Origin: an uncultured Clostridia bacterium
GTDB lineage: Bacteria > Bacillota > Clostridia > Christensenellales > CAG-138
Direction: 5' to 3'
DNA length: 64,000 nucleotides
Assembly: GCA_947168855.1 (NCBI GenBank)
Contig: CAMVNO010000007.1
Location: forward strand, 62,001-126,000
The notes under the pieces are model-generated. The model ran no database searches. It was not told where the DNA came from and saw nothing but the letters and a program-made list of their open reading frames with translations. The translations under genes and the position numbers were made by a program. Below, piece after piece: positions 25,766 through 34,900 of this stretch. The first letter of the stretch is position 1, and each line of letters starts with the position of its first letter.

Positions 25766-25803
25766 AAGTCCACCGACAGGAGAGCGCGTCTCTACTGTCG
25801 GTA
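25766..25803 (-). terminator. Terminator of the ispE-S-component operon
   Basis: Minus strand stem ACCGACAG/CTGTCGGT with an inner AGAG/CTCT pairing, then GGACTTTTTTT. Confidence 0.75.
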
Positions 25804-25825
25804 GAACAAAGGGAATATGTGCAGT

Positions 25826-26302
25826 TCAGACGCGGAAACGTCCCTTGCTCGCATGATCGAGCGCGAGCGCCAGCCCCGCGCCGACCGCCGCCTGTAAAAG
25901 ATTCAGCGGCAGATCCGCCCATGCGAAGTTCGCATAGACGACCAGCTCAAACAGGAAGTATCCGAGCGGCACGATCAGCACCGCCAAGAATGCAAGATAC
26001 CGAAGCTTTCCCGGAAGCTTCCGCCACAGGAGCCCGAAGACGAGCGCAGTCAGACCCTTCACGGCAAACGTGACCGGCGCGTACAGCGCAAAGCCGCCGA
26101 TCAGATCGGCGAGCGCGCTGCCGATCCCCGCGCACAGCGCCGCGATTCCCGTGGGCAGCAGCATGGCGGCAAGGAACACGCCCGCGTCGCCGAGGTTCAG
26201 ATACCCCGCAGGGATCGGAACGCGGATAAACGCGGTCAGCAGAAAGATTGCGGCGGACAGGATGCCCGCCGTCGCAAGGATTCGGGTTTGACGGTCGTTC
26301 AT
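25826..26302 (-). CDS. ECF transporter S component (substrate unknown)
   Basis: 158 residues with about five or six hydrophobic helices. The N-terminus ILATAGILSAAIFLLTAFIR and VPIPAGYLNLGDAGVFLAAM, followed by GSALADLIGGFALYAPVTF, are the pattern of S components of energy-coupling-factor vitamin transporters (the family annotated as ECF transporter S component). It binds the vitamin and needs a shared EcfAAT module, not in the window. It starts 7 bp after the ispE stop, with GAGG upstream, so it belongs to the ispE operon. Confidence 0.85.
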   Translation of the reverse strand: MNDRQTRILATAGILSAAIFLLTAFIRVPIPAGYLNLGDAGVFLAAMLLPTGIAALCAGIGSALADLIGGFALYAPVTFAVKGLTALVFGLLWRKLPGKLRYLAFLAVLIVPLGYFLFELVVYANFAWADLPLNLLQAAVGAGLALALDHASKGRFRV

Positions 26303-26309
26303 AGATACC

Positions 26310-27131
26310 TCACAGTGAATAGCAGACCGTGGAAAACGCGGCGTCGGAAACGGCGGGAAGAGCTGCCTTTGCGGCTTCCTCCGTTTCGAACAGACCGAAC
26401 ACGGCAGAGCCGCTGCCGGTCATCTGCGCGGCGATTGCGCCCGCGTCCAGAAGCGCCTGTTTGAAGCGCCCGATCTCCGGGACCAGCTCGATCGCCGCAG
26501 GCTCGAGCACGTTGCTCATCAGCGGCGCAAGCGCCTGAAGATCGCCTTTTGCGAGCGCTGTGACCGCGGCAAGTGTCTGCACCCGCGGTCGCGGCAGCGG
26601 AAGCCGCGAAAACAGTTCGCGCGTCGACACGCCCTGCTTGGGCTTTGCGATCACAAACCACAGGCGTTTGCCCAAAGCGAACGGCGTCAGAATCTCCCCC
26701 ACGCCCTCGCAGCGGCAGGTCCCGCCGTGCAGGCAAAGCGGCACATCCGCGCCGACCTTCAGCGCGATCTCGCGCAATGTCCGGTCGTCCGCCATGCGGT
26801 GCTGACGCTGAAGCCCTCTGAGGACCGCCGCGGCGTCCGCACTGCCGCCGCCCATGCCCGCTTCCGCGGGAATGCGCTTTTCGCAGCGGATCTTTGCGCC
26901 GCAGCCGGTCGCCTCTTTATACAGCATCGCCGCCTTGTACATCGTGTTGTTCTGCGGGAGCGTCATGCCCGTCACATGCACTTCGACCGTGCGCGATTTT
27001 TCCACGAACACGCGGTCGAACAGTGACACCGTCTGCATCACGGTGTCGAGCGCATGGTAGCCGTCCTCGCGCTTATACAGCACGCCGAGCGTCAGATTCA
27101 GTTTTGCAAGTGCCAATTCCTCAATGATCAT
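26310..27131 (-). CDS. ispE: 4-diphosphocytidyl-2-C-methyl-D-erythritol kinase
   Basis: 273 residues. GHMP kinase of the MEP isoprenoid pathway. LALAKLNLTLGVLYKREDGY is the substrate-binding N-terminus and PAEAGMGGGSADAAAVLRGL is the ATP-binding loop; TGSGSAVFGLFETEEAA is the C-terminal GHMP motif. The ATG at 27131 has no Shine-Dalgarno sequence and falls at the predicted transcription start of the promoter at 27138-27166, so the message may be leaderless. It is followed by the ECF S component gene. Confidence 0.95.
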   Translation of the reverse strand: MIIEELALAKLNLTLGVLYKREDGYHALDTVMQTVSLFDRVFVEKSRTVEVHVTGMTLPQNNTMYKAAMLYKEATGCGAKIRCEKRIPAEAGMGGGSADAAAVLRGLQRQHRMADDRTLREIALKVGADVPLCLHGGTCRCEGVGEILTPFALGKRLWFVIAKPKQGVSTRELFSRLPLPRPRVQTLAAVTALAKGDLQALAPLMSNVLEPAAIELVPEIGRFKQALLDAGAIAAQMTGSGSAVFGLFETEEAAKAALPAVSDAAFSTVCYSL

Positions 27132-27137
27132 GCGAAA

Positions 27138-27166
27138 AGTATAGCACGGCTTTGCGCGGAACGCAA
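27138..27166 (-). promoter_or_regulatory. Promoter of ispE
   Basis: Minus strand: TTGCGT (27161-27166), 17-bp spacer, TATACT (27138-27143). The expected start site is about 27131, the first base of the ispE ATG. Confidence 0.75.
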
Positions 27167-27222
27167 TAAAAATCCTTTTCGGATGCAGGAAAATGTGTTA
27201 TACTGTTTGTTCGGGAGGCATT

Positions 27223-28008
27223 ATGCGATTCTGTCCTTTATGCAGCGGTTCCTCCGGGAACGCAACCTATATCGAAGCAGGCAGCGCGCGGATTCTGATC
27301 GACGCGGGGCTGTCCTGCAAGCGCATCACCGAGCTTCTCGGAAAGATCGGCGTTGATCCGCGTACGCTTTCCGCCATTCTTATCACGCACGAGCACATCG
27401 ATCATGTGCGCGGCGTCAATATCCTGTCCAAAAAATACGATCTGCCGGTCTATGCAAACGCGGATACCTGGTCGGTGCTGAAAGCGCCGTTACGGGACGT
27501 TGCGGCAAAGAATGTCTGTGTGTTTGAGTCGGACCGCGATTTCTATCTCGACGGCGTTCGTATCCTGCCCTTCTCCGTCCCGCACGACGCGATCCACGCC
27601 GTGGGGTATACGGTGTTTTCGGGCGGAAAAAAGGTCGGCGTCTGCACGGACCTCGGGCACGTCGACGCGCGCATCCTTTCGATCCTTTCCGGCTGCGATC
27701 TGCTGCTGTTTGAAGCGAATCACGACGTCGATATGCTGATGGCGGGCAGCTATCCGTACCCTCTCAAAAAGCGCATCCTGTCCGGCAACGGGCATATGAA
27801 CAACGACGACTGCGGAAAGGCGCTGGTCAAGCTCCACGAAACCGGCGTGAAAAACGTGATCTTAGGGCATCTGAGTCAGGAGAACAACTATCCCGCGCTT
27901 GCGATGATCGCCGTGCGGTCCGCGCTTGAAGAAGCGGGCATCGCGGACGATATGCAGATCGCCGTCGCCGCGCGCGAGGAACCGACGGGGGTGTTTGAGA
28001 TCGTATGA
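27223..28008 (+). CDS. WalJ/YycJ-like metallo-beta-lactamase-fold hydrolase
   Basis: 261 residues. MRFCPLCSGSSGNATYIEAG and ITHEHIDHVRGV (HxHxDH zinc site) mark the family; later histidines in FEANHDVDMLMAG and SGNGHMNN, and ILGHLSQENN complete the dinuclear site. YycJ/WalJ acts as a nuclease linked to cell-wall and DNA-repair control in Bacillus. It leads an operon with rlmH and a YgjP-like protein, each coupled by a 4-bp overlap; the walJ-rlmH order is common in Bacillota. GGGAGG precedes the start; a TATACT box is at 27199-27204. Confidence 0.92.
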   Translation: MRFCPLCSGSSGNATYIEAGSARILIDAGLSCKRITELLGKIGVDPRTLSAILITHEHIDHVRGVNILSKKYDLPVYANADTWSVLKAPLRDVAAKNVCVFESDRDFYLDGVRILPFSVPHDAIHAVGYTVFSGGKKVGVCTDLGHVDARILSILSGCDLLLFEANHDVDMLMAGSYPYPLKKRILSGNGHMNNDDCGKALVKLHETGVKNVILGHLSQENNYPALAMIAVRSALEEAGIADDMQIAVAAREEPTGVFEIV

Positions 28009-28481
28009 CCGTTCGCATCGTCTGTGTCGGAAAACTGAAGGAACGGTATTTTGAAGACGCCTGCGCCGAGTTTATCAAGCGGCTTTCCCGGTTCTGCACG
28101 CTCGAGATCGCCGAGGTCGCGGATGAAAAGGCGCCGGAATCCCTGCACCCCGCGGACGAGGACCTCGTCCGTGAAAAGGAGGGCAAACGCATCCTGAAGA
28201 ACATCGGACAGAAGGATTTCGTCACGGTGCTCGCGATCGACGACAGGCAGATGACGTCCGAAGCGTTCGCTTCGTATCTCGAAGAACGGGAAACCGAAGC
28301 GCGCCCGCTGACGTTTGTGATCGGAGGGTCTTTGGGGCTTTCGCCCGAGGTGTACGCCCGCGCAAACGCAAAGCTCTCGTTTTCGAAGATGACCTTTCCC
28401 CACCGCATCGCAAGGCTGCTGCTTTTAGAACAGCTTTACCGCGGCTTCAAGATCCGCGCGCACGAGGCATACCACAAATGA
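28005..28481 (+). CDS. rlmH: 23S rRNA (pseudouridine-1915-N3)-methyltransferase
   Basis: 158 residues, the usual family length. VRIVCVGKLKERYFEDACAE starts the SPOUT domain; FVIGGSLGLSPEVYARANAK is the SAM-binding knot, and KMTFPHRIARLLLLEQLYRG with AHEAYHK is the canonical C-terminus. It methylates a pseudouridine in helix 69 of 23S rRNA on assembled ribosomes. ATGA overlaps join it to the genes on both sides. Confidence 0.97.
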   Translation: MTVRIVCVGKLKERYFEDACAEFIKRLSRFCTLEIAEVADEKAPESLHPADEDLVREKEGKRILKNIGQKDFVTVLAIDDRQMTSEAFASYLEERETEARPLTFVIGGSLGLSPEVYARANAKLSFSKMTFPHRIARLLLLEQLYRGFKIRAHEAYHK

Positions 28482-29167
28482 GCGAACAGATCATTGCCGT
28501 CGCAGGCATTCAGGCGACGGTGACCCGGAAAAAGGTCAAAAACCTGCGCGTCACGATCGTGCCGCCGGACGGCGCGGTGCGCGTTTCCGCGCCGAAGCGG
28601 ATGCCGGAGGCGATCATACGCGCATTTCTGCTTGAAAAAGCGGACTGGATCCGCACACATGCCGAGAAGGTGCGCAGAAGCCACGCGAACGAACCGAGAG
28701 ACTACGAAAGCGGCGAGACGGTCCGCCTGTTCGGACAGGTCTATCCGCTCGTCGTGCGGAACAGCCAAAAGAAGAACGGCGCCGCGCTCGACGGCGACCG
28801 CATCGTGCTGTCGCTTCGCGGCGACGTGCCGAAGGAAAAGCGCGAGGCGATCCTGAACGAATGGCTTCGTGAGCGGCTCAAAGCCGAGATCGAGCATTAT
28901 CTGCCGCTGTGGTCGGAGCTGACGGGGCTGGTCCCCTCGGCATGGTCGGTCCGCGATATGACGTCCCGCTGGGGCAGCTGCAACACGAAGACGCGAAAGA
29001 TCAATCTGAACCTGCAGCTTGCGCATTACCCGCTCGTGTGCCTTGAATACGTGATCCTGCACGAGCTCTGCCACATCCGCGTGCACGGGCACGGGCCGGA
29101 CTTCAAAGCGCTGCTCGATCAATACATGCCCGACTGGAAAGCGCGCAAACGGCTCCTGCATGCCTGA
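28478..29167 (+). CDS. YgjP-like (SprT-type) zinc metallopeptidase domain protein
   Basis: 229 residues. The C-terminal motif YVILHELCHIRVHGHGPDFK contains HExxH plus downstream His, and MTSRWGSCNTKTRKINLN is the preceding YgjP/DUF45 signature. These proteins are zinc-dependent metallopeptidase-like, with function unclear in vivo. It closes an operon with walJ-like and rlmH genes (4-bp overlap). Ends next to a weak terminator-like hairpin, GACCC-GCAA-GGGTC, at 29170-29183. Confidence 0.9.
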   Translation: MSEQIIAVAGIQATVTRKKVKNLRVTIVPPDGAVRVSAPKRMPEAIIRAFLLEKADWIRTHAEKVRRSHANEPRDYESGETVRLFGQVYPLVVRNSQKKNGAALDGDRIVLSLRGDVPKEKREAILNEWLRERLKAEIEHYLPLWSELTGLVPSAWSVRDMTSRWGSCNTKTRKINLNLQLAHYPLVCLEYVILHELCHIRVHGHGPDFKALLDQYMPDWKARKRLLHA

Positions 29168-29316
29168 ACGACCCGCAAGGGTCTTCTTATTTTCGATTTT
29201 TCGTTCTGATTTTAGCGTTTGTGTCTTTATTTCACATATTCTACCGGGAGTAGAGCGCTTTTTGCGGTTCTACCCGGTCGCGGCCGATCGGTAGGGCGCG
29301 CGCTGTTTCAGGTAGA
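29168..29316. other. Intergenic region with CTACC/GGTAG sites
   Basis: No gene. A weak hairpin is at 29170-29183. Between 29238 and 29316 there are two CTACC and two GGTAG pentamers, including TCTAC-cggga-GTAGA, just upstream of the DegV promoter. They could be regulator sites; nothing in the window identifies the regulator. Confidence 0.35.
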
Positions 29317-29346
29317 TTGACCGTGCGGATAAAACATGCATATAAT
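29317..29346 (+). promoter_or_regulatory. Promoter of the second DegV gene
   Basis: TTGACC (29317-29322), 18-bp spacer, TATAAT (29341-29346). Confidence 0.7.
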
Positions 29347-29400
29347 GGAGCTGCGGCGGGAATGATCACGCCGTACATGTTTTTTACGGAGGTAAATGTC

Positions 29401-30381
29401 ATGCAGTTTATCGCAGTCACGGACACATCCGGCAATCTGCCCACCGCCGTCGCGCGGGAGCACGACATCAAGATGATCCCCTTTGCGTACTATATCGACG
29501 GCGAGCGCTTCACCTGTCTTGACACCGAATCGTTTGACGGCGACGCGTTCTATACGCTTCTGAAGACCACGGAGGTCAAAACAAGCCAGATCAATCCGCA
29601 GGAATACGCGGACTTTTTCGAACCGTTCCTGAAGGACGGAAAGGACGTCGTGTACGTTGCAATGTCCTCGGGCATTTCCGGCTCCTGCCAGTCGGCGCAG
29701 ATCGGCGCCGAAATGCTCCGCGAAACCTATCCCGACCGCAGCATCGAGGTCGTCGACACCCGCGGCGCGTCGCTGGGCGAAGGGCTTGTGGCGGTCGAAG
29801 CGGCAAAGCTGCGCGACGAGGGACTTTCCGCGGTCGAAGCGGCGAAGCGGCTCCGGATGCTTTCGGAACGGATGTTTAACGTGTTTACGGTCAACGACCT
29901 GCTGTTCCTGCGCCGCGGCGGAAGGCTTTCTAACCTTTCCGCGATCGTCGGCACCGTGCTCGGCATCAAGCCGATCCTGAAGGGCGGCGAGGACGGACAG
30001 ATTTCTGCGTTCGACACCGTGAGAAGCCGCAAGCGTTCGATCAAGGCGCTCGCGTCGCAGTACGAGCAGTACGTCGTCAACGCCGAACACCAGACGATCG
30101 GCATTGCGCACGCGGCATGCCGCGAGGATGCCGAGATGCTCATCGGGCTCATCCAAAACGGAGCGCATCCGCCGAAGGAGATCATGCTTGTCGATTACGA
30201 ACCGGTTACCGGCTCGCACGTCGGTCCCGGCGCGCTGGCGCTGTTTTTCGAGAGCTGCGAAGGCGTCCGCGCCGTCAAGGGACTTGACGTCATTCCCGAA
30301 AAGGTCAAAATGTTCTTTGAAGCAGCGCGGTCGAAGATCAAACTGCCGAAGCAGACGGTCCACGGCACGGCGCAGGTATAA
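29401..30381 (+). CDS. DegV family fatty-acid-binding protein, second copy
   Basis: 326 residues, longer than the usual 280 because of a C-terminal extension of about 35 residues ending in KIKLPKQTVHGTAQV. MQFIAVTDTSGNLPTAVARE, YVAMSSGISGSCQSAQIGAE and IEVVDTRGASLGEGLVAVEA are the three DegV/FakB signatures, and FLRRGGRLSNLSAIVGTVLG follows. It is only distantly related to the DegV at 24837, so the two may prefer different acyl chains. GGAGG is 8 bases upstream of the ATG. Confidence 0.93.
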   Translation: MQFIAVTDTSGNLPTAVAREHDIKMIPFAYYIDGERFTCLDTESFDGDAFYTLLKTTEVKTSQINPQEYADFFEPFLKDGKDVVYVAMSSGISGSCQSAQIGAEMLRETYPDRSIEVVDTRGASLGEGLVAVEAAKLRDEGLSAVEAAKRLRMLSERMFNVFTVNDLLFLRRGGRLSNLSAIVGTVLGIKPILKGGEDGQISAFDTVRSRKRSIKALASQYEQYVVNAEHQTIGIAHAACREDAEMLIGLIQNGAHPPKEIMLVDYEPVTGSHVGPGALALFFESCEGVRAVKGLDVIPEKVKMFFEAARSKIKLPKQTVHGTAQV

Positions 30382-30392
30382 AGCACGAAAAA

Positions 30393-30434
30393 AGGGGATG
30401 TTAAGAAAGCGTTTTGCATTTCTTAACATCCCCT
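30393..30434. terminator. Long-stem hairpin at the left edge of the 30-kb array
   Basis: Perfect 16-bp stem AGGGGATGTTAAGAAA/TTTCTTAACATCCCCT with a 10-base loop. The A-run lies on the plus 5' side, so as a terminator it points to the minus strand. It resembles the stem at 30612-30656. Confidence 0.75.
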
Positions 30435-30611
30435 ATGAATTGCAGCACGGCTGCATGAATCGGCTGTGCCATGAATTTCCTTCGGCATGAATCGGCAATT
30501 CCATTGCCATTTTATGAAGGTTTTCCGTTCGGAAAACCGACCTTCATGATGGCTTTGCCGTCAATTCATGTCCAAAGGACAATTCACGGAGCGAAGCGAG
30601 AATTCATGAAA
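30434..30611. repeat. Hairpin array with ATGAAT / ATTCAT spacers
   Basis: Short hairpins (GCAGCACGGCTGC, GGC-TGT-GCC, GGCAATTCCATTGCC, TTTTCCG-TT-CGGAAAA, TCC-AAA-GGA, and others) are separated by ATGAAT in the left half and by its reverse complement ATTCAT in the right half. The centre is AAGGTTTTCCGTTCGGAAAA with flanks that continue the symmetry (ATGAAGG ... CCTTCAT). No coding capacity is believed. Confidence 0.75.
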
Positions 30612-30656
30612 AGGGTGTTCAGAAACAAAAAGTTGTTTCTGAACACCCTTTTTGAT
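30612..30656. terminator. Long-stem bidirectional terminator at the right edge of the array
   Basis: A 19-20 bp perfect stem (AAGGGTGTTCAGAAACAA with its complement) around a short A-rich loop, flanked by AAAA and TTTTT. It ends the deacetylase gene at 30662 on the minus strand. Confidence 0.85.
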
Positions 30657-30661
30657 ATTGC

Positions 30662-31786
30662 TCAGTTTTGTACCTGTGAATGCACGACGGGGCTGGTGAG
30701 ATCGAGCGCCAGGAAGGTATACCCGTTCTGTTCGCCCCAGGTCAGGATCGAATCTACGGCTTTAACGCTTTGCAGATGGATGTCGTGCTGCAGCACCACC
30801 GCATAATCGGAATGGCTTTTCATGCCGCTGACGACGCGGTTCTTCACGTCTCCGCTCGAATACGGCTGACCGCTGGCGTCGCCTGCCGACACGTTCCAGT
30901 CGAAATACCGGTACCCCAGGTCCTCCATGATCTTGGTGAGCCGCGTCATAATGCCCTTGTTGCGGCGGCTTACGGTATTCCCGCTGCCGCCCGGGAACCG
31001 GAAGATGCGCGTATAGGAACCGGTCTGCTCCTTGATGACCTCCTGCGTTGCCCAGAAATCATTAAAAAACGCCTGTTCGTTTTTATAGATCTTCTTGTAA
31101 TCGTGCGTATAGGTATGAACGCCGACGGCATGCCCCTCTTCATACGCGCGCTTGATGAGGTCCGTTCTCCCCTTGTTGCCGATGACAAAGAAGGTCGCCT
31201 TGGCATTGTGCTTTTTCAGCACGTCCAGAAGCTGTTCGGTGTATCCGCACGGACCGTCGTCAAACGTCAGATAAACCGTCTTTTCCGGCGGCATGACGAT
31301 CTCCGGCATTTCGACCGGAACGACCTCCACGTGCCGCACGACGGTCGAGTGCCTGCCGCCGTCGTCCGTGACGGAGTAGGTGATGCTGTAATTTCCGACC
31401 TTGTACGGGATGACCTCGCCGGAAACCTCGATGCGCGAGGTGATGTTATTGCCCAGATAATCGTCCGCAAAATAGCCCGGATCGGTGAAATAAAAATCGG
31501 CTTCCACCTGTACCGAATCCCCGCCGATCAGCGTGATGACCGGATCGGTGACCGGAATCTCGGTGGGCTCCGGCGTCGGCGGCGCGGTCGGCGGAACCGT
31601 CGGCAGCGGTTCCGGCGTCGCGAAAGGCGTGGAAACGGAGATCGCTTCCACCGTATCGTCCGCCCGGACCTCCGCAGTCGGGATCGGCGCTTCCGAAATC
31701 GCTTCCGGACGCGTCACGCCGCATGCCGAGACGATCGGCAGGATCAAAAACACGCAGATCAGAACGATGCATACGCTTCGCTTCAT
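30662..31786 (-). CDS. Polysaccharide deacetylase lipoprotein with Ig-like domain
   Basis: 374 residues. A lipoprotein signal ends in IVSAC (Cys22), then a Thr/Pro/Glu linker. Residues about 80-155 are a cell-adhesion Ig-like (DUF5011-type) domain ending VGNYSITYSVTDDGGRHSTV. The NodB catalytic domain follows with TVYLTFDDGPCGYTEQLLDV (the catalytic Asp pair), GHAVGVHTYTHDYKKI (metal-binding histidines) and a FRFPGGSGN motif. It removes acetyl groups from cell-wall or surface polysaccharides. A terminator at 31877-31904 separates it from the LRR gene. Confidence 0.92.
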   Translation of the reverse strand: MKRSVCIVLICVFLILPIVSACGVTRPEAISEAPIPTAEVRADDTVEAISVSTPFATPEPLPTVPPTAPPTPEPTEIPVTDPVITLIGGDSVQVEADFYFTDPGYFADDYLGNNITSRIEVSGEVIPYKVGNYSITYSVTDDGGRHSTVVRHVEVVPVEMPEIVMPPEKTVYLTFDDGPCGYTEQLLDVLKKHNAKATFFVIGNKGRTDLIKRAYEEGHAVGVHTYTHDYKKIYKNEQAFFNDFWATQEVIKEQTGSYTRIFRFPGGSGNTVSRRNKGIMTRLTKIMEDLGYRYFDWNVSAGDASGQPYSSGDVKNRVVSGMKSHSDYAVVLQHDIHLQSVKAVDSILTWGEQNGYTFLALDLTSPVVHSQVQN

Positions 31787-31875
31787 ACCGATTCGCCTCC
31801 TTTTTCACAATATCTGTATTATGCCACAAAACCGCAAAAACTGCAATCGAATTTTGTCGAATGTGCCGGATGCAT

Positions 31876-31904
31876 CAAAAAAGGAGACCGGTTTCCCGGC
31901 CTCC
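31876..31904 (-). terminator. Terminator after the LRR surface protein gene
   Basis: Minus strand stem GGAGGCCGG/CCGGTCTCC (one mismatch), GAAA loop, then TTTTTT. Confidence 0.85.
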
Positions 31905-31919
31905 GCTTTTCGGAATCGG

Positions 31920-34900
31920 TTACTGTGCTTTCTTGTCGGCTATATACTCGATCGCCGCCATATAGTATTGATAGATCGCCGCGGCCGCCTGTTTTGCGGT
32001 CAGATTGTTCTCATACGCCGGCGCCGTCAGGAGGGTCTTTACATACGACATCGGCGACACGGTGATCTCGGCGTTCTCCCCGCCCGCGTTCAGTACGATC
32101 GTATACCGGTTGCCAAGCTGATGCGCCATGATGTTTTCGATGCGCACCCGGTATCTGCCGCCTGCGCCGCCTTCGATCGGAAGCGTTTCCTCGCCGATTT
32201 TTGCGGAGGACAGCGCATGTCCGCTCTCGGTCCGTACAGTCAGAATCAGCGTGACCATGTCGTCCATCATCAACGAATAACCGAGCGAACGGACAAATGC
32301 GCCTTCCGGAACATTCGCAGTCACGGTATAGTCCGCCGTTCCCGCCACTGCCGCGGCGATCTCGGCTTCGCCGATCTCACTCGCCGCTTTGATCGTCACA
32401 TGCTCGTCGTCGGGCCAGTTCTTGACCTCCTTCAGGTACGCCTGCACATAATGACCGTAGTCTGCGGTCGCCTTGACCAGCGCCTTCGCATCTTGCGGAT
32501 AATCCTGCGATTCCAGCGCGTCCTGGATATACGCCTGCGCGGTGTAGGTCGTTCCGACCGTCTTGCCGTCTCCGTAATGGAACGCCGCCGTGATCTCGTC
32601 CGCCATCTCGACCGACGCGATATGGCAGGTGAAGCCGTAGCAGACGCTGCTGTTCTCGGAGGTGAAGTCCGGATCGAAATCCGCGCGCTCGGTCCTGCCG
32701 TTGACCGTGAATTCCATATAGGAATCCGCTTTCTCCTCGTCGCTCAGGCAGGACAGATCCATGTAGAAGTTCACGCCGATCAGTCCGGAGAGCACAAGCG
32801 ACTTCGTCTTGAATGCGGGAACGACTTCAAAACCGACCAGATGCACCTCCAGCGTTTCGCTGTTGTACCCGACGTCGAACTGATAGGTGAGCTCATACGG
32901 AATCTCGTCGAGCGTTACGACGCCGTCCGCATCGAACGTCAGCCCGGACACGCGGCTCAGGTTTTCCTTTGCCACGACCTGCGTAAGATCGAACGCGTAT
33001 TTGCCGTCCTGTGTGCGCGTCAGTCCGAGACCTTCGATCGCGTTCTGTTCATCGAAATCGAGCTCCCAGTAATCTTCCCCGGCGGGCAGCGTCGGAAGCA
33101 GCAGCTCGCCGAGCCGGTTCCATTTGACATGGACCATGCGGAGCGTATCGCCGTACGCCGAAAGGTCCAGAGACTGAATCGGCGTTCCCTCCATCATGAA
33201 CAGAATGAACTTGCCTTCCTGCGGCAGCTTGAGCTCCGTAAGCGCGGGCATCTGATACAGCTGCACGTACTCGAGCTCCTCGTTGGCGGAGAGGTCCAGG
33301 CGCTCGATCATCGTATCGTTCGGATCGAGCGACTCCAGTCTCGGATTGTGCGAAAGATCCAGTTTCGTCAGCGTATGGATGTTCGCGCAGACAAGGTTCG
33401 TGAGATTCTCATTGTGCGAAAGGTCCAGACTGTCGATCGGGTTGTTGCTGACGCAGAGTCCCCAGAGGTTCTCATTGTGCGAAATATCGATCGACGTGAG
33501 ATAATTGTCAGAGATCCAGATGGAGCCGAGGTTCTGCAGCATGGACACATCGATCGACGTGAGCTGATTGTATGAGACCTCGAAATTCTCGAGATTCAGG
33601 TTCCCGCTGAAATCGACTGCCGTCAGATTGTTCCGGTTTGCATAGATCCGCATCAGACGCGGGAACAGCTCAATGCCCTCCAACGAATTGATGCCGTATT
33701 CGTTGCAGTCGATCAGCTGCAGAGAATCCGAGATGTAATACTTGCCGTTCTTTTCCGTCGCGTTGCCGGAATGATTGATCAGATAATCAAGGAACACGGG
33801 ATCCGGGAAGTTCGTGCTGTTCAGTTCAATGTCCGTTCCGAACAGGATCGTCTGCGTAAACATCGGGTACGGATCTCCGTTCTCATCCATGCCGGTATTG
33901 ACCGTATAACACAGTTCGTCCGGTTTACCGTCCGGGAATGTCACAACGCCTGTCGCAGGATCCAGACTTGCGGTTGTATTCTCCAGGTTGATGCGTCCCA
34001 TATACTGCAGCGGGATCAGCGTCGAAAGATCAAAGGTGTACGTACCGTTATTGAATTCAGCCGAATACCCGCTGATCTGATCGGTATAGACGTCCTTTCC
34101 GTCCCGGCTGAGACCGTCTTTGAAAAGAATTACGGTCACCGGATTCGGCCCGACACCCAGATCGGTGATGACCGCGTCCGAAAGATCCAGCACCTTGATC
34201 AGGTTGTCGCCGCACTGCAGCTGCCGCAGCGAAGAGCAGCCGTTCAGTGCAAGCGCCTGCAGACGGTTTCTCTCGACGTTGAGCTCTGCAAGCTTCGTCA
34301 TTCCGGCAACGTTCAGCTCTGTCAGCAGATTTTCTCTGACTTCCAGGATCTCCAGATCGGGATTCGTCGATGCGCCGATCGTCAGCTGCTCCAGTTTACA
34401 TTCGCTGCAGCGAAGCTCTTTCAGCTTGGAATTGTGCGATACATCCAGTTGGCTGAAGCGATTGTTGCTGACGTTCAGGACCTCCAGATTCGGGAACAGC
34501 GCAATGCCCGTCATGTCTGTGATGTCGCGTGCCCAAAGATCAAGCTCGGTCACATCCTCTGCGTTGATCAGCGCGCCGTCTTCAATCGCCGCGGAATGTT
34601 CGCGCAGCGCGTTGCGGAGATTTTCATCCGGGAAGTTCGTCTGATTGATCGCAAGCGCGTCGCCGAGATAGACGGTCACATTGAACGACGGATAATTGCC
34701 TGCGCTGTTCGCCGGCTGATAGGTATAGGTCAGCTCCGAGGGCTTGGAGGCAAATTCGACAATGCCCGCCTGCGGATCCTTCCACGAAGCGTTGGTCGGC
34801 GTCACGCATGCGAATTCCGTTACGCCGAGCAATCCGAGATCAAAGGTATACGTCCCGTCCGCCTCCGCCGTCGCGTGATAGTTTCCGACGATCTTGCGCT

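Noticed and set aside
29168..29316. tRNA or structured RNA near the CTACC/GGTAG sites
   Set aside because: No cloverleaf, TTCGA-type T arm or CCA end could be built.
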